Origin: Pelagibacteraceae bacterium
GTDB taxonomy: Bacteria > Pseudomonadota > Alphaproteobacteria > Pelagibacterales > Pelagibacteraceae
Direction of reading: 5' to 3'
Assembly (NCBI GenBank): GCA_016777565.1
Contig: JADHRF010000004.1
Coordinates: 1-57,305, forward strand
Length of the DNA: 57,305 nucleotides
A program made the translations under genes and the position numbers. Below, in pieces: positions 39,536-49,116 of this stretch (position 1 is its first letter; each line of letters opens with the position of its first letter). Under the pieces are notes generated by a model. That model did no database searches. It worked only from the letters and a program-made list of their open reading frames with translations, and was not told the origin of the DNA.

Positions 39536-41101
39536 TTATCTATTTATTTTTTCTTCAATTAACTTGATTGTCTCTTTAACACCAAAAAAACTTATAAAAA
39601 ACCCCATTCTTGGACCATCTTTAGTTCCAAAAAGAACTTCATAAATCAATATAAACCATTCTCTTAATTTTTTTTCATAACCATTTTCTTTACCTGTAGA
39701 ATAAACGATTGTTTGAATATCTTCTGGTTTAGTATCCTGCTTAACTGTCTCAAGTATTTTTGCTAAATTTGTGAGTGCTTTTTTTTCATTATCATTAGGA
39801 ATTTTATACTTTTTATTAGGTTCTACTTTATCCCTAAAATAATTTATTGCATATCTAGTTAGTTGATCAAGAATTGTATACTTTTCTTGTTTAATATCAG
39901 GATGAAATCGTTGTATAAATTTCCACAAGATATCTTTGCTTTCAGCATTACTTGAGCCTACTAGATTTAAAAGCATCGAAAAAGTCATAACAATTTTCTC
40001 TTGCGGTGGTTTTCCATTATGAACATGCCAAACTGGATTTAATAATTGTTCTTTAGTCTCTTGTTTTGAAAAATTCCCAATCAATGAGAGATACTCGTCA
40101 ACTGCTTTTGGAACAACGTCTGAATATAATTTTTTAGCTCTAGTTGGATTTTGATACATATAAAGTGAAAGACTCTCAGGCGAAGCGTATCTCAACCATT
40201 GATCAATAGTAATACCATTCCCTTTTGACTTAGATATTTTCTCTCCCTTTTCGTCTAAAAATAACTCGTAAGCAAATCCATTAGGTGGTTTTTTTCCCAA
40301 AGTTTTACAAATTTTATTGGATAGTATTGCACTTTCAGTTAGATCTTTTCCATACATTTCAAAATCAACATCAAACGTGAACCATCGCATAGCCCAGTCT
40401 ACTTTCCATTGTAACTTACATTTTCCGTTAATAATTTCTGTCTCTAATTTTTTTCCATTATCATCAAAAACTACTGTACCTTTTTTTTTATTCATTTCTA
40501 GAAGTGCAACTTCTAAAACTCTTCCAGTATTTGGGCATATTGGTAAAAAAGGGGAATACGTTTTTTTTCTTTCACTCCTTAGTGTAGGTAAAATGATTTC
40601 CATAATTTCTTCATATTTTTCTAGAACACGTATTAGAGAATTGTTAAATTTTCCATTTTTATAGTTTTCTGTTGAGCTCTTAAAATTAAATTTAAAATTA
40701 AATTTATTTAAAAAATCTTTAAGCATTTCATTATTATGTTGTCCATAACTATCAAATTTATTAAAGGGATCTGGAATGCTAGTTAGGGGCTTGCCAAGAT
40801 TTTCATGAAGCACTTTATCGTTAGGTATATTATCTGGAACTTTTCGTAGACCGTCCATATCATCTGAAAAAGTGATCAGATCAGTTTCAATATTTTGAAT
40901 ATGCTGTAAAGCGTTAATCATCATAGTCGTTCTGGCTACTTCGCCAAATGTGCCAATGTGAGGTAAACCACTTGGTCCATAGCCAGTTTGAAAAATTATT
41001 TTTTTTTTAGATTTTATTAAGTCTTTCCTATCTTTTAATAATTTTCTAATTTCAACAAAAGGCCATGAAGAAGTTGATTGAATTAAATTTGCATCAAGCA
41101 T
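39536..41101 (-). CDS. lysS: lysyl-tRNA synthetase, class I
   Basis: FQTGYGPSGLPHIGTFGEVARTTMM and KISKSKGNG, archaeal-type class I LysRS motifs. Confidence 0.95.
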   Translation of the reverse strand: MLDANLIQSTSSWPFVEIRKLLKDRKDLIKSKKKIIFQTGYGPSGLPHIGTFGEVARTTMMINALQHIQNIETDLITFSDDMDGLRKVPDNIPNDKVLHENLGKPLTSIPDPFNKFDSYGQHNNEMLKDFLNKFNFKFNFKSSTENYKNGKFNNSLIRVLEKYEEIMEIILPTLRSERKKTYSPFLPICPNTGRVLEVALLEMNKKKGTVVFDDNGKKLETEIINGKCKLQWKVDWAMRWFTFDVDFEMYGKDLTESAILSNKICKTLGKKPPNGFAYELFLDEKGEKISKSKGNGITIDQWLRYASPESLSLYMYQNPTRAKKLYSDVVPKAVDEYLSLIGNFSKQETKEQLLNPVWHVHNGKPPQEKIVMTFSMLLNLVGSSNAESKDILWKFIQRFHPDIKQEKYTILDQLTRYAINYFRDKVEPNKKYKIPNDNEKKALTNLAKILETVKQDTKPEDIQTIVYSTGKENGYEKKLREWFILIYEVLFGTKDGPRMGFFISFFGVKETIKLIEEKINR

Positions 41102-41194
41102 AAGAGTGGTTTATTAAATTTTATAGACAAAATACAGATATAATTAGAAGATAATAAGTTGAATTTTGTACGTATTTAAATAATCTATTTTATC

Positions 41195-42643
41195 ATGACC
41201 TCAAACAAAACTGTTTTTTTTATAGTAGGATTTTTATTAATTATTTTAGGTTTATTCATGTTGATACCTTACGGTACGCAGATAATTTATAAAGAAAATA
41301 GCCATAGCTTTCTATCATCTTCATTAATCACTATTTTAATTGGAGTAATTTTTATGCTAGGAAATTTACAGGAAGAATATCAACTTAATCTTAAACAAAC
41401 GTTTTTATTTTCTACTTTTGCCTGGTTAACAGTAGCTTTTTTTGGTTCAATACCTTTCGTCCTTTCAGATCTTAATTTTTCGTTTAGCGATTCATTCTTT
41501 GAAAGTATGTCTGGCATTACAACTACGGGCTCATCAGTTATAAATGATCTTAGTAAAGCGCCTAAAAGTTTACTTTTATGGCGAGCTATAATGCAGTGGC
41601 TTGGAGGTATTGGTATAATTGTGATGGCGATTACTGTACTTCCTCTACTTAAAGTAGGGGGCATGCAATTATTTAGAGTAGAAAGTTCTGATAAACCTGA
41701 AAAAATTTTACCTCGAACTACTCAGGTTGCGGTAATAATAATTTCAACATATTTAATTTTAACAATATTTTGTGCTTTTTTTTATAAAATATTTGGTATG
41801 AGTTTTTTTGATAGTATTGCTCACGCAATGACAACAATTGCTACAGGAGGTTTTTCAACTCACAATGGATCAATAGGATATTTTAAAAATCCAAATATAG
41901 AAGTGATAGCTACAATATTTATTATTTTAGGAAGCATTCCCTTTATTTCATATTTAAAATTTATAAAAGGTGAAAAAAAAATTTTTTTTGAAGATGTTCA
42001 AATTAAAGGATTAATTTACCTTTTTATTTTATCAACTTTGATTATGTTTTTATATTTATTATTTACCAGTGAGAGTAATTTGTTAGTTGAAAAAATAAGA
42101 GTAGCTTCATTTAATGTCGTCTCCATTTTATCTGGAACAGGTTATGTAACTAATGATTTTAGTTTATGGGGTAAGTTTCCATTAATTTTCTTTCTTTTTT
42201 TAATGTTTATAGGAGGTTGTGCCGGATCAACAGCTTGTGGAATAAAAATATTTAGATTCCAACTTTTGTTTCTATTTATAAATAATCAAATTAAAAAAAT
42301 AATTTATCCAAATAGTGTATTTATTCTAAAATATAATAATCAAAAAATTACAGATAATTATATGAACTCAGTAATTGTTTTTATTTTTGCTTATTTATTT
42401 ATATTTATTTTAATTGCCATGCTGCTTTCAATAACTGGCCTTGACTTCTTAACCGCTATTTCAGGAGCCGCAACATCAATATCAAATGTAGGCCCGGGTT
42501 TGGGTGATGTTATAGGACCTAATGGAAACTTTAAATCTATACCTGAGATTTCTAAATGGATACTTTCATTTGGTATGTTACTTGGAAGATTAGAACTTTT
42601 TGCCGTTTTAATATTATTTTTTCCGTCATTTTGGAGAGATTAA
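41195..42643 (+). CDS. Trk potassium uptake protein, TrkH family
   Basis: FESMSGITTTGSSVI..LLLWRAIMQWLGGIGIIVMAITVLPLLKVGGMQLFRVESSD; GGCAGSTACGIKIFR. Confidence 0.95.
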   Translation: MTSNKTVFFIVGFLLIILGLFMLIPYGTQIIYKENSHSFLSSSLITILIGVIFMLGNLQEEYQLNLKQTFLFSTFAWLTVAFFGSIPFVLSDLNFSFSDSFFESMSGITTTGSSVINDLSKAPKSLLLWRAIMQWLGGIGIIVMAITVLPLLKVGGMQLFRVESSDKPEKILPRTTQVAVIIISTYLILTIFCAFFYKIFGMSFFDSIAHAMTTIATGGFSTHNGSIGYFKNPNIEVIATIFIILGSIPFISYLKFIKGEKKIFFEDVQIKGLIYLFILSTLIMFLYLLFTSESNLLVEKIRVASFNVVSILSGTGYVTNDFSLWGKFPLIFFLFLMFIGGCAGSTACGIKIFRFQLLFLFINNQIKKIIYPNSVFILKYNNQKITDNYMNSVIVFIFAYLFIFILIAMLLSITGLDFLTAISGAATSISNVGPGLGDVIGPNGNFKSIPEISKWILSFGMLLGRLELFAVLILFFPSFWRD

Positions 42644-42648
42644 AATAA

Positions 42649-44004
42649 ATGAATTTATCAAATTTTTTCAAACCTTACTCAGATCGTAGAATGCTAAGAA
42701 TTTTATTGCTTGGCATAATGAGTGGTTTTCCTTGGGTCTTGATAGGAAGTGCTTTAAGTCTATGGTTAAAAGAAAATGATTTAAGTAGAACAACAATTGG
42801 ATGGGCAGGATTAATTTTTGCAGTATATGCTTTAAATTTTTTATGGGCTCCTTTAATTGATCGAATACATCTTCCATTTTTATCAAAGAAAATAGGTCAT
42901 AGAAAATCTTGGATAATCTTAATGCAATTAGCCATTTTTATATTCTTATTGACGTGGAGTGTTTTAGATCCTTCTAAAAACTTGTGGTTGGTAATAGCCG
43001 TAGGATTGGGGATTGCTATATCCTCTGCCACACAAGATATAACTATTGATGCACTAAGAATTGAACAAATTGGAGAAAATGAAAAAAATTTGTTGTCAGC
43101 TGGAGCAGCAATTTCTGTAGTTGGGTGGTGGACCGGTTATAAAATTGGCGGCCTTATATCTCTAGTTAGTGCTGATATTTTGCAAAAACAAGGAGTAGAA
43201 AATTATTGGCAGATCTCTTTCTTAATACTTTCAGGCATAGTTACTTTTTGTAGTATAGGCCTACTTTTCATCCCAGAAAAAAATTCAGAAAAAAAAATTA
43301 ATTCACAAAAGATAACTGATCAAAAACTTATTGATAAAATTGGTGTTTCTAATTTCTTTACTAAAAAGCTTGCTTGGCTTTACGGAACAGCAATTAGTCC
43401 TTTAATTAGTTTTTTTAAGAAAAATACTACTAGTGTAGCTTTGGGAATTCTTGGCTTTATTTTCTTATTCAAAATTGGTGAAGCATTTCTCGGAAGAATG
43501 TCGATACTTTTTTATAAAGAAATTGGTTTTTCCAAAACTGATATAGCTTTTTATTCTAAAGGAATTGGTTGGCTAACGACAGTTATGTTTACTTTGTTAG
43601 GCGGCTTATTTGCAGTACGTATGGGGCTAGTTAAAGCCATGATTGTCTCAGGTATTTTTATGGCTTCAACTAATCTTTTATTTTCTTTGCTTGCATGGAT
43701 TGGAAGTTCAGAAATATTATTTGCCTTTACAGTTCTTGTTGATGATCTTTCAGCCGCATTTGCGACAGTTGCATTTGTGGGATTTATATCAGCATTGGTT
43801 GACAGAACTTATACAGCGACACAGTATGCTTTGCTTGCTTCTATTGGCACTGCTGGAAGAACCCTTTTTGCGTCTTCATCTGGAATGATGGTTGATTGGT
43901 TAAATGGAAATTGGATTATATTTTTTATTATCACTGCTGTAATGGTTATTCCATCTTTAATATGTTTATTTTTAATTAGAAAAAAACTTAAGCTAAATGA
44001 ATAA
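42649..44004 (+). CDS. AmpG-like MFS permease
   Basis: MSGFPWVLIGSALSLWLKENDLSRTTIGW; GLGIAISSATQDITIDALRIEQI. Confidence 0.88.
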   Translation: MNLSNFFKPYSDRRMLRILLLGIMSGFPWVLIGSALSLWLKENDLSRTTIGWAGLIFAVYALNFLWAPLIDRIHLPFLSKKIGHRKSWIILMQLAIFIFLLTWSVLDPSKNLWLVIAVGLGIAISSATQDITIDALRIEQIGENEKNLLSAGAAISVVGWWTGYKIGGLISLVSADILQKQGVENYWQISFLILSGIVTFCSIGLLFIPEKNSEKKINSQKITDQKLIDKIGVSNFFTKKLAWLYGTAISPLISFFKKNTTSVALGILGFIFLFKIGEAFLGRMSILFYKEIGFSKTDIAFYSKGIGWLTTVMFTLLGGLFAVRMGLVKAMIVSGIFMASTNLLFSLLAWIGSSEILFAFTVLVDDLSAAFATVAFVGFISALVDRTYTATQYALLASIGTAGRTLFASSSGMMVDWLNGNWIIFFIITAVMVIPSLICLFLIRKKLKLNE

Positions 44005-44737
44005 TCTTTACTCAAATAATTATCCTGTAATAAATTTATATAAAAGATCTTCTTCTAGATCTGAAATTGTTACTCAAATAATTTATGGTGAAGGGTTCAG
44101 GATAATAAGTAGATTATCAAAATGGCTTAAAATTAGAATTAAAGAAGATAAATATGTCGGTTACATTAAAAAAAAACAATTTATTTCTTATGTAAAACCT
44201 ACGCATAAAGTTTCTGTTTTGTTTGCGAAAACATATAGAAACCCTAATTTTAAAAAAAAAATTACAGAACTCCCTTATGCAGCCAAATTAAAAATAGATA
44301 AAGTGAATTCTAAATTTTCTAAATTTCAAAATAGCTGGATTGAGACACAAAATATTAAGCCTATCAAATATAAAACTAAAAATTTTTTTAAAGATATAAA
44401 AAATTTTAATGGAGTAAAGTATGTTTGGGGTGGAAAAACTTTTAAAGGTATTGATTGTTCCGCTTTAATACAAATTTGTTTAAATTTTAATAATCAAGCT
44501 TGTCCAAGAGATAGCAGTCAGCAGATAAAATTTTTTAAAAAAAACATAAAACTAAATAAGATAAAGAAAAATGATATTATTTATTGGAAAGGTCACGTGG
44601 CCGTAGCGTTATCTAAAAAAAAACTTATTCACGCATACGGGCCGAAAAAAAAAACTTTAATTATGAATATCCCGAATACAATTAAACTTATAAAGAAAAC
44701 TGCAAATTTAAAAGTTATTTCTGTAAAGAGAATTTAA
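43997..44737 (+). CDS. NlpC/P60 family peptidase with SH3-like N-terminus
   Basis: YVWGGKTFKGIDCSALIQICL catalytic Cys region and DIIYWKGHVAVAL His region. Confidence 0.9.
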   Translation: MNNLYSNNYPVINLYKRSSSRSEIVTQIIYGEGFRIISRLSKWLKIRIKEDKYVGYIKKKQFISYVKPTHKVSVLFAKTYRNPNFKKKITELPYAAKLKIDKVNSKFSKFQNSWIETQNIKPIKYKTKNFFKDIKNFNGVKYVWGGKTFKGIDCSALIQICLNFNNQACPRDSSQQIKFFKKNIKLNKIKKNDIIYWKGHVAVALSKKKLIHAYGPKKKTLIMNIPNTIKLIKKTANLKVISVKRI

Positions 44738-44774
44738 CGGGATAAGGTGGCTTCAGTCTCCCTCCACCACCTCG
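44738..44774. other. GC-rich, possibly structured intergenic element
   Basis: CGGGATAAGGTGGCTTCAGTCTCCCTCCACCACCTCG, 23/37 G+C; GGGA/TCCC and GGTGG/CCACC pairings interleave. Confidence 0.35.
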
Positions 44775-44836
44775 AATTGATTATAGTTGATTCGTGAAAA
44801 AAAAATTAACTCGTATTGAGTGTGTGTATAAATTAA

Positions 44837-44926
44837 TGGCGGAGAGAAAGGGATTCGAACCCTTGAAACGGTTGCCCGTTTACACGCTTTCCAAGCGTGC
44901 GCCTTCAACCACTCGGCCACCTCTCC
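44837..44926 (-). tRNA. tRNA-Ser(GGA), CCA encoded
   Basis: GGAGAGGTGGCCGAGTGGTTGAAGGC..CACGC TTGGAAA GCGTG..AAGGGTTCGAATCCCTTTCTCTCCGCCA; long variable arm, canonical T-loop. Confidence 0.97.
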
Positions 44927-44932
44927 TTATAC

Positions 44933-46270
44933 TTAAGTAAGCGTTTTTAAATAATATAAAATTGATCCTATTAAAAATATAAATTGATAAGTTGTAAGAA
45001 ATAAGATTTTTTTATTACTAATAAAAATTTTTGTAGAAAAAAAAGTAAATATCAATAAAAGCATTATGGGGTCAAAGTATTCTTGCTGTAACCAAGATGA
45101 AACTAGCGATATTAAAATAAAGAATAAAATTATAAATAAATCTAATATTGTGTTTACATATAAAAACAATATCAAAATAGAAAATAAAAAACCAAAATTT
45201 GTAAATAAAATTTTTAAATTTTGGCTTTCAAAAAAAAATTCAATAAATTTATGCAAAAAACCCTTTCCTAAAAATAGTTTTGCATTAAAATCATAACTTA
45301 TATTTAGGGCTAATAAATAAAGTAAAGAAACGATAAAAAAATAAATTAATTTTTTTTTTGTAAATATTTTATTTAATTCTTTAAAAGAATTAATTTTAAA
45401 AAATAACATTGGAAACATATAAAAAGCTATTATGCTTATCGAATATCCAATATTTTCTATAAATATTTGACTTCCAAAACCTCTATCAAAAGTTGGAGCG
45501 GGTGGAATTGGGCTTTGCCATAAGTAAAATAGATAAATATAGGGCAAAGAAAAAAATAAATACAAAAATGTGGCAAAAAATTTATTTTTTTGAGAGATCA
45601 AAGATGTACAAATAAAATAGTAACATAGTATTGGAATAATAATAGCTTTTACGTCAAAATAAACACACAAACTGCTAAAAAGAGTTATGTAAAATATTTT
45701 TTCTTTTATTTTTTTTATATTTTTATTTTTATTTATAAAATCAAAAACAAAATAATAACTTAACAGCATCGAAATAAACGTATAATTTTCAGCATAACCC
45801 CAGTAGGCGCTTGTTCTAAAATAAGGGCTTAAGAGTAAAACAGAAAATGATAATAAAATTAATAAATGATCCTCGACTAAAGTAAATTTTTTTTTAAGAC
45901 AAAGATAAAAAAGAAATGGGGTAAGTAATGAAATTAAAAAAACTATAAATCTAAAATAAAAAAGATTTTCTGGAATGTATTCTTTACTAATATTAAAAAA
46001 AGATAAAAAAAAGGCTTGTATAATCGGCACTAAAGGACTTCGACTGCTGTCATAAGTCATGCCGTATGCATCTGTACCTCCTTTTGTTAAATTTATTGCA
46101 TCATAGAAATTATTATTCAAAAAAATTTGAAAATTTTCCCAGTGATGGTTTAGCTCTCTTATATTGCCACCTCCGGCTGCATTTTCTAAAAAAAATAGTC
46201 CTGTAACAAAATATCCAAAAATTAGTAATGATAAAAAATAATATAAAAAGTTGAATCTATTTAAGTTCAT
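44933..46270 (-). CDS. multi-TM membrane protein, possibly GT-C-type glycosyltransferase
   Basis: Many hydrophobic segments; early extracytoplasmic [22 protein letters not shown]; adjacent to a glycosyltransferase. Confidence 0.7.
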   Translation of the reverse strand: MNLNRFNFLYYFLSLLIFGYFVTGLFFLENAAGGGNIRELNHHWENFQIFLNNNFYDAINLTKGGTDAYGMTYDSSRSPLVPIIQAFFLSFFNISKEYIPENLFYFRFIVFLISLLTPFLFYLCLKKKFTLVEDHLLILLSFSVLLLSPYFRTSAYWGYAENYTFISMLLSYYFVFDFINKNKNIKKIKEKIFYITLFSSLCVYFDVKAIIIPILCYYFICTSLISQKNKFFATFLYLFFSLPYIYLFYLWQSPIPPAPTFDRGFGSQIFIENIGYSISIIAFYMFPMLFFKINSFKELNKIFTKKKLIYFFIVSLLYLLALNISYDFNAKLFLGKGFLHKFIEFFFESQNLKILFTNFGFLFSILILFLYVNTILDLFIILFFILISLVSSWLQQEYFDPIMLLLIFTFFSTKIFISNKKILFLTTYQFIFLIGSILYYLKTLT

Positions 46271-46285
46271 TTTATTTTTACTAGT

Positions 46286-47308
46286 TTATTTAGTGTTTTG
46301 AATCGAATTATATAAATCATTAATAAAGTCACGATTGGTAGGTAAATTGTTTTTTTTCATTTCTTCTTGAATTTGCTTATAATTTTTTAATATAGATTCT
46401 ACTTTTAAGAAAAAACTTTCTTTATTGCGTTTGCATGTAAAAATACCTTTTTTATCACCTATTACATGTTTAATTTCATCGAAAATAATAACTGGTCTAA
46501 GTCTAGCGAGCGCTTCTAAAAGTGCCATAGGGTGGCCCTCTGTATACGAAGGTAAAACAAATATACTATGATCATCATAGAATTTAATCAAATTTTGTTC
46601 ATTAGTTTCTACTTCGTGCACGCTCACATTACTTTGAACTATTTGATTGGAAAAATTTTTTTCTGCCCCTACAATTGACAGCTTTAAACCTAATTTATTA
46701 TCTTTAATTATCTCCAAAAGTGAATATATTCCTTTTTCTTTTTTAATTCTACCTACATAAAGAAGTTTAATTTGATTTGTGTCAATTTCTTTATGATTTG
46801 ATAACCACTGAGAGTTAATTTGCGAGGGAGCAACTACTTCACCTTCATTTCCTTTTAATATATATTCTCTACAACTTAACAAAGGGGAAATTTTAGAGAC
46901 TAAAGAAAACATTACATGGTAAATAAATTGACCAAAAAACCCCAAGATAGCTTTGTACTCTCCGTAACCATCGCTTCTTAAATAAACTATATTCTTTTTT
47001 TTAAAAATACAAATCAAAACACAAGCAAAAAAAGTAAACGGTGAGATAGAAATAATTAAATATTTTGAATTTTTGTAAGTAAAAGACCTATGAATTCCAG
47101 CTAAGAATGAAGTGATATTGTTAAAAATTTTTATTTTTTTTATATTAATTTTATGAGACCTGGCTTGCTTAGATTTTCTCCCAATAATATTCACTTCAAA
47201 ATTATTATTTAAGCCCTCAGGAGTAGACTTTAAATCTATATTGTCACAAAAAAATTCTTCATTATAATTAAAAATACTTTCATTTGTAATTATAAATAAT
47301 TTATCCAT
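46286..47308 (-). CDS. glycosyltransferase, GT4-like
   Basis: LLYVGRIKKEKGIYSLLEII, FVLPSYTEGHPMALLEALARLRPVI. Confidence 0.9.
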   Translation of the reverse strand: MDKLFIITNESIFNYNEEFFCDNIDLKSTPEGLNNNFEVNIIGRKSKQARSHKINIKKIKIFNNITSFLAGIHRSFTYKNSKYLIISISPFTFFACVLICIFKKKNIVYLRSDGYGEYKAILGFFGQFIYHVMFSLVSKISPLLSCREYILKGNEGEVVAPSQINSQWLSNHKEIDTNQIKLLYVGRIKKEKGIYSLLEIIKDNKLGLKLSIVGAEKNFSNQIVQSNVSVHEVETNEQNLIKFYDDHSIFVLPSYTEGHPMALLEALARLRPVIIFDEIKHVIGDKKGIFTCKRNKESFFLKVESILKNYKQIQEEMKKNNLPTNRDFINDLYNSIQNTK

Positions 47309-49116
47309 TAAGTTTCTTTGCTAATTTTTAAAACTCCAATAAATGCTTCTTGAGGTATTTCTACTCGTCCGAATTGTTTAGATCTGGCTTTTCCTTTTTT
47401 TTGTTTTTTTAATAACTTTTTCTTACGATCTGCAGCACCACCACCGTGAATCTTGGTAAGTACATCTTTTGAAAATCCTTTTATTGATTCCCTCGCTACG
47501 ATTTTTCCTCCTATGGCTGCTTGAATTGGAATCATAAAATTGTGTCTAGGTATAAGATCTTTTAATTTTTCACAAACTTGTCTTCCAGTTTTTTCAGCAA
47601 AGTCTTTATGTATAATCATTGCAAGAGCATCAACTGGTTCTGTATTTACTAAAATACTTAACTTAACTAAGTCTCCCTCTTTATGGCCAGTAATTTCATA
47701 TTCAAAACTTGCATAACCACTTGAAACAGATTTTAACCTATCGTTAAAATCAAAAACTATTTCGTTGAGTGGTAGATCATAAGATAAAACGGCACGATTT
47801 CCAGAATAGGTTAGATTAGTTTGAATTCCCCTTTTATCCTGGCAAATTTTTATAATAGTTCCTAGATATTCATCTGGTGTAATAATGGTAGCTTTAATCC
47901 ATGGTTCCTCAATTTTTTCTATAATTGTTGGATCAGGCATATTTGAGGGATTCTGTAGATCTATAATATCTCCTTTTACTTTATGTACTTTGTAAATTAC
48001 ACCAGGCGTAGTTGTTATTAAGTTTACATCAAACTCTCTTTCAAGTCTTTCTGTTGTAATTTCTAAATGCAGTAGTCCCAAAAAACCACACCTAAAACCA
48101 AGTCCAAGTGCACTTGAAGACTCTCCTTCATAAGAAAAACTCGCATCATTTAATCTAAGTTTTGCTAATCCATCTTTTAGTTTTTGGTACTCAGAACTAT
48201 CAACTGGAAACAGTCCACAAAAGACAACAGGTTTGCTGGGCTTAAATCCAGGTAGTGGTGTGTCTAGAGAATCTGAAGCATCACAAATTGTGTCACCAAC
48301 TTTTGTTTCTAAAAGTGATTTAATGCCCGTTATAATAAAACCGATTTGTCCAGAACTAAGTTGATCTATGTCAGTGGGTTTTGGTGTAAACACTCCAACT
48401 TTCTCAATTAAATACTCTTGATCGTTAGACATTAATTTTATTTTCATGCCTTTTTTTATCTTTCCGTCAATTACTCTAACTAAAATAACTACCCCTAAAT
48501 AACTATCATACCAACTGTCAACTAATAACGATTTTAATTTATCGTTTTCAGTACCTTTTGGTGAAGGTAAAATTTTAATAATAGACTCTAAGATATTATC
48601 TATTCCTTCTCCAGTTTTTCCAGAACAATTAATTGATTCTGATGTATCAATACCTATTACATCTTCTATTTCTTTTTTAGCTTTGCCTACATCAGATGCA
48701 GGCAAATCTATCTTGTTTAATATCGGAATGATTTCATGATTTATTTCTAATGCTTGGTAAACATTTGCCAAAGTTTGTGCCTCTACACCTTGGGTACTGT
48801 CTACAATTAACAAAGAACCTTCGCATGCGGATAGTGAACGACTTACTTCATAACTAAAATCAACATGACCAGGTGTATCTATAATATTTAAAATATAAAC
48901 TTTTCCATCTTTCGCTTTATAATTTAATCTTACTGTCTGTGCTTTTATTGTAATTCCTCTTTCTTTTTCAATATCCATTGAGTCAAGGACTTGAGCTGAC
49001 ATTTCTCTGTCCGTTAAACCCCCACATTTATGAATTATACGATCAGCAATCGTAGACTTGCCGTGGTCTATGTGCGCAATTATAGCAAAGTTTCTTATTC
49101 TATTAATATCAGACAT
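47308..49116 (-). CDS. lepA: elongation factor 4
   Basis: [43 protein letters not shown]. Confidence 0.98.
   Translation of the reverse strand: MSDINRIRNFAIIAHIDHGKSTIADRIIHKCGGLTDREMSAQVLDSMDIEKERGITIKAQTVRLNYKAKDGKVYILNIIDTPGHVDFSYEVSRSLSACEGSLLIVDSTQGVEAQTLANVYQALEINHEIIPILNKIDLPASDVGKAKKEIEDVIGIDTSESINCSGKTGEGIDNILESIIKILPSPKGTENDKLKSLLVDSWYDSYLGVVILVRVIDGKIKKGMKIKLMSNDQEYLIEKVGVFTPKPTDIDQLSSGQIGFIITGIKSLLETKVGDTICDASDSLDTPLPGFKPSKPVVFCGLFPVDSSEYQKLKDGLAKLRLNDASFSYEGESSSALGLGFRCGFLGLLHLEITTERLEREFDVNLITTTPGVIYKVHKVKGDIIDLQNPSNMPDPTIIEKIEEPWIKATIITPDEYLGTIIKICQDKRGIQTNLTYSGNRAVLSYDLPLNEIVFDFNDRLKSVSSGYASFEYEITGHKEGDLVKLSILVNTEPVDALAMIIHKDFAEKTGRQVCEKLKDLIPRHNFMIPIQAAIGGKIVARESIKGFSKDVLTKIHGGGAADRKKKLLKKQKKGKARSKQFGRVEIPQEAFIGVLKISKET

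Noticed and set aside
39536-41101. Class I lysyl-tRNA synthetase as an unusual archaeal-type acquisition
   Set aside because: Class I LysRS is well known in alphaproteobacteria, so it is not novel here.
44738-44785. Possible tmRNA or SRP RNA because of CTCCCTCCACCA and high G+C
   Set aside because: No tag reading frame, no complementary acceptor/T-arm partner, and no SRP apical-loop motif; the GC-rich stretch is only ~37 nt. Kept only as an unassigned element.
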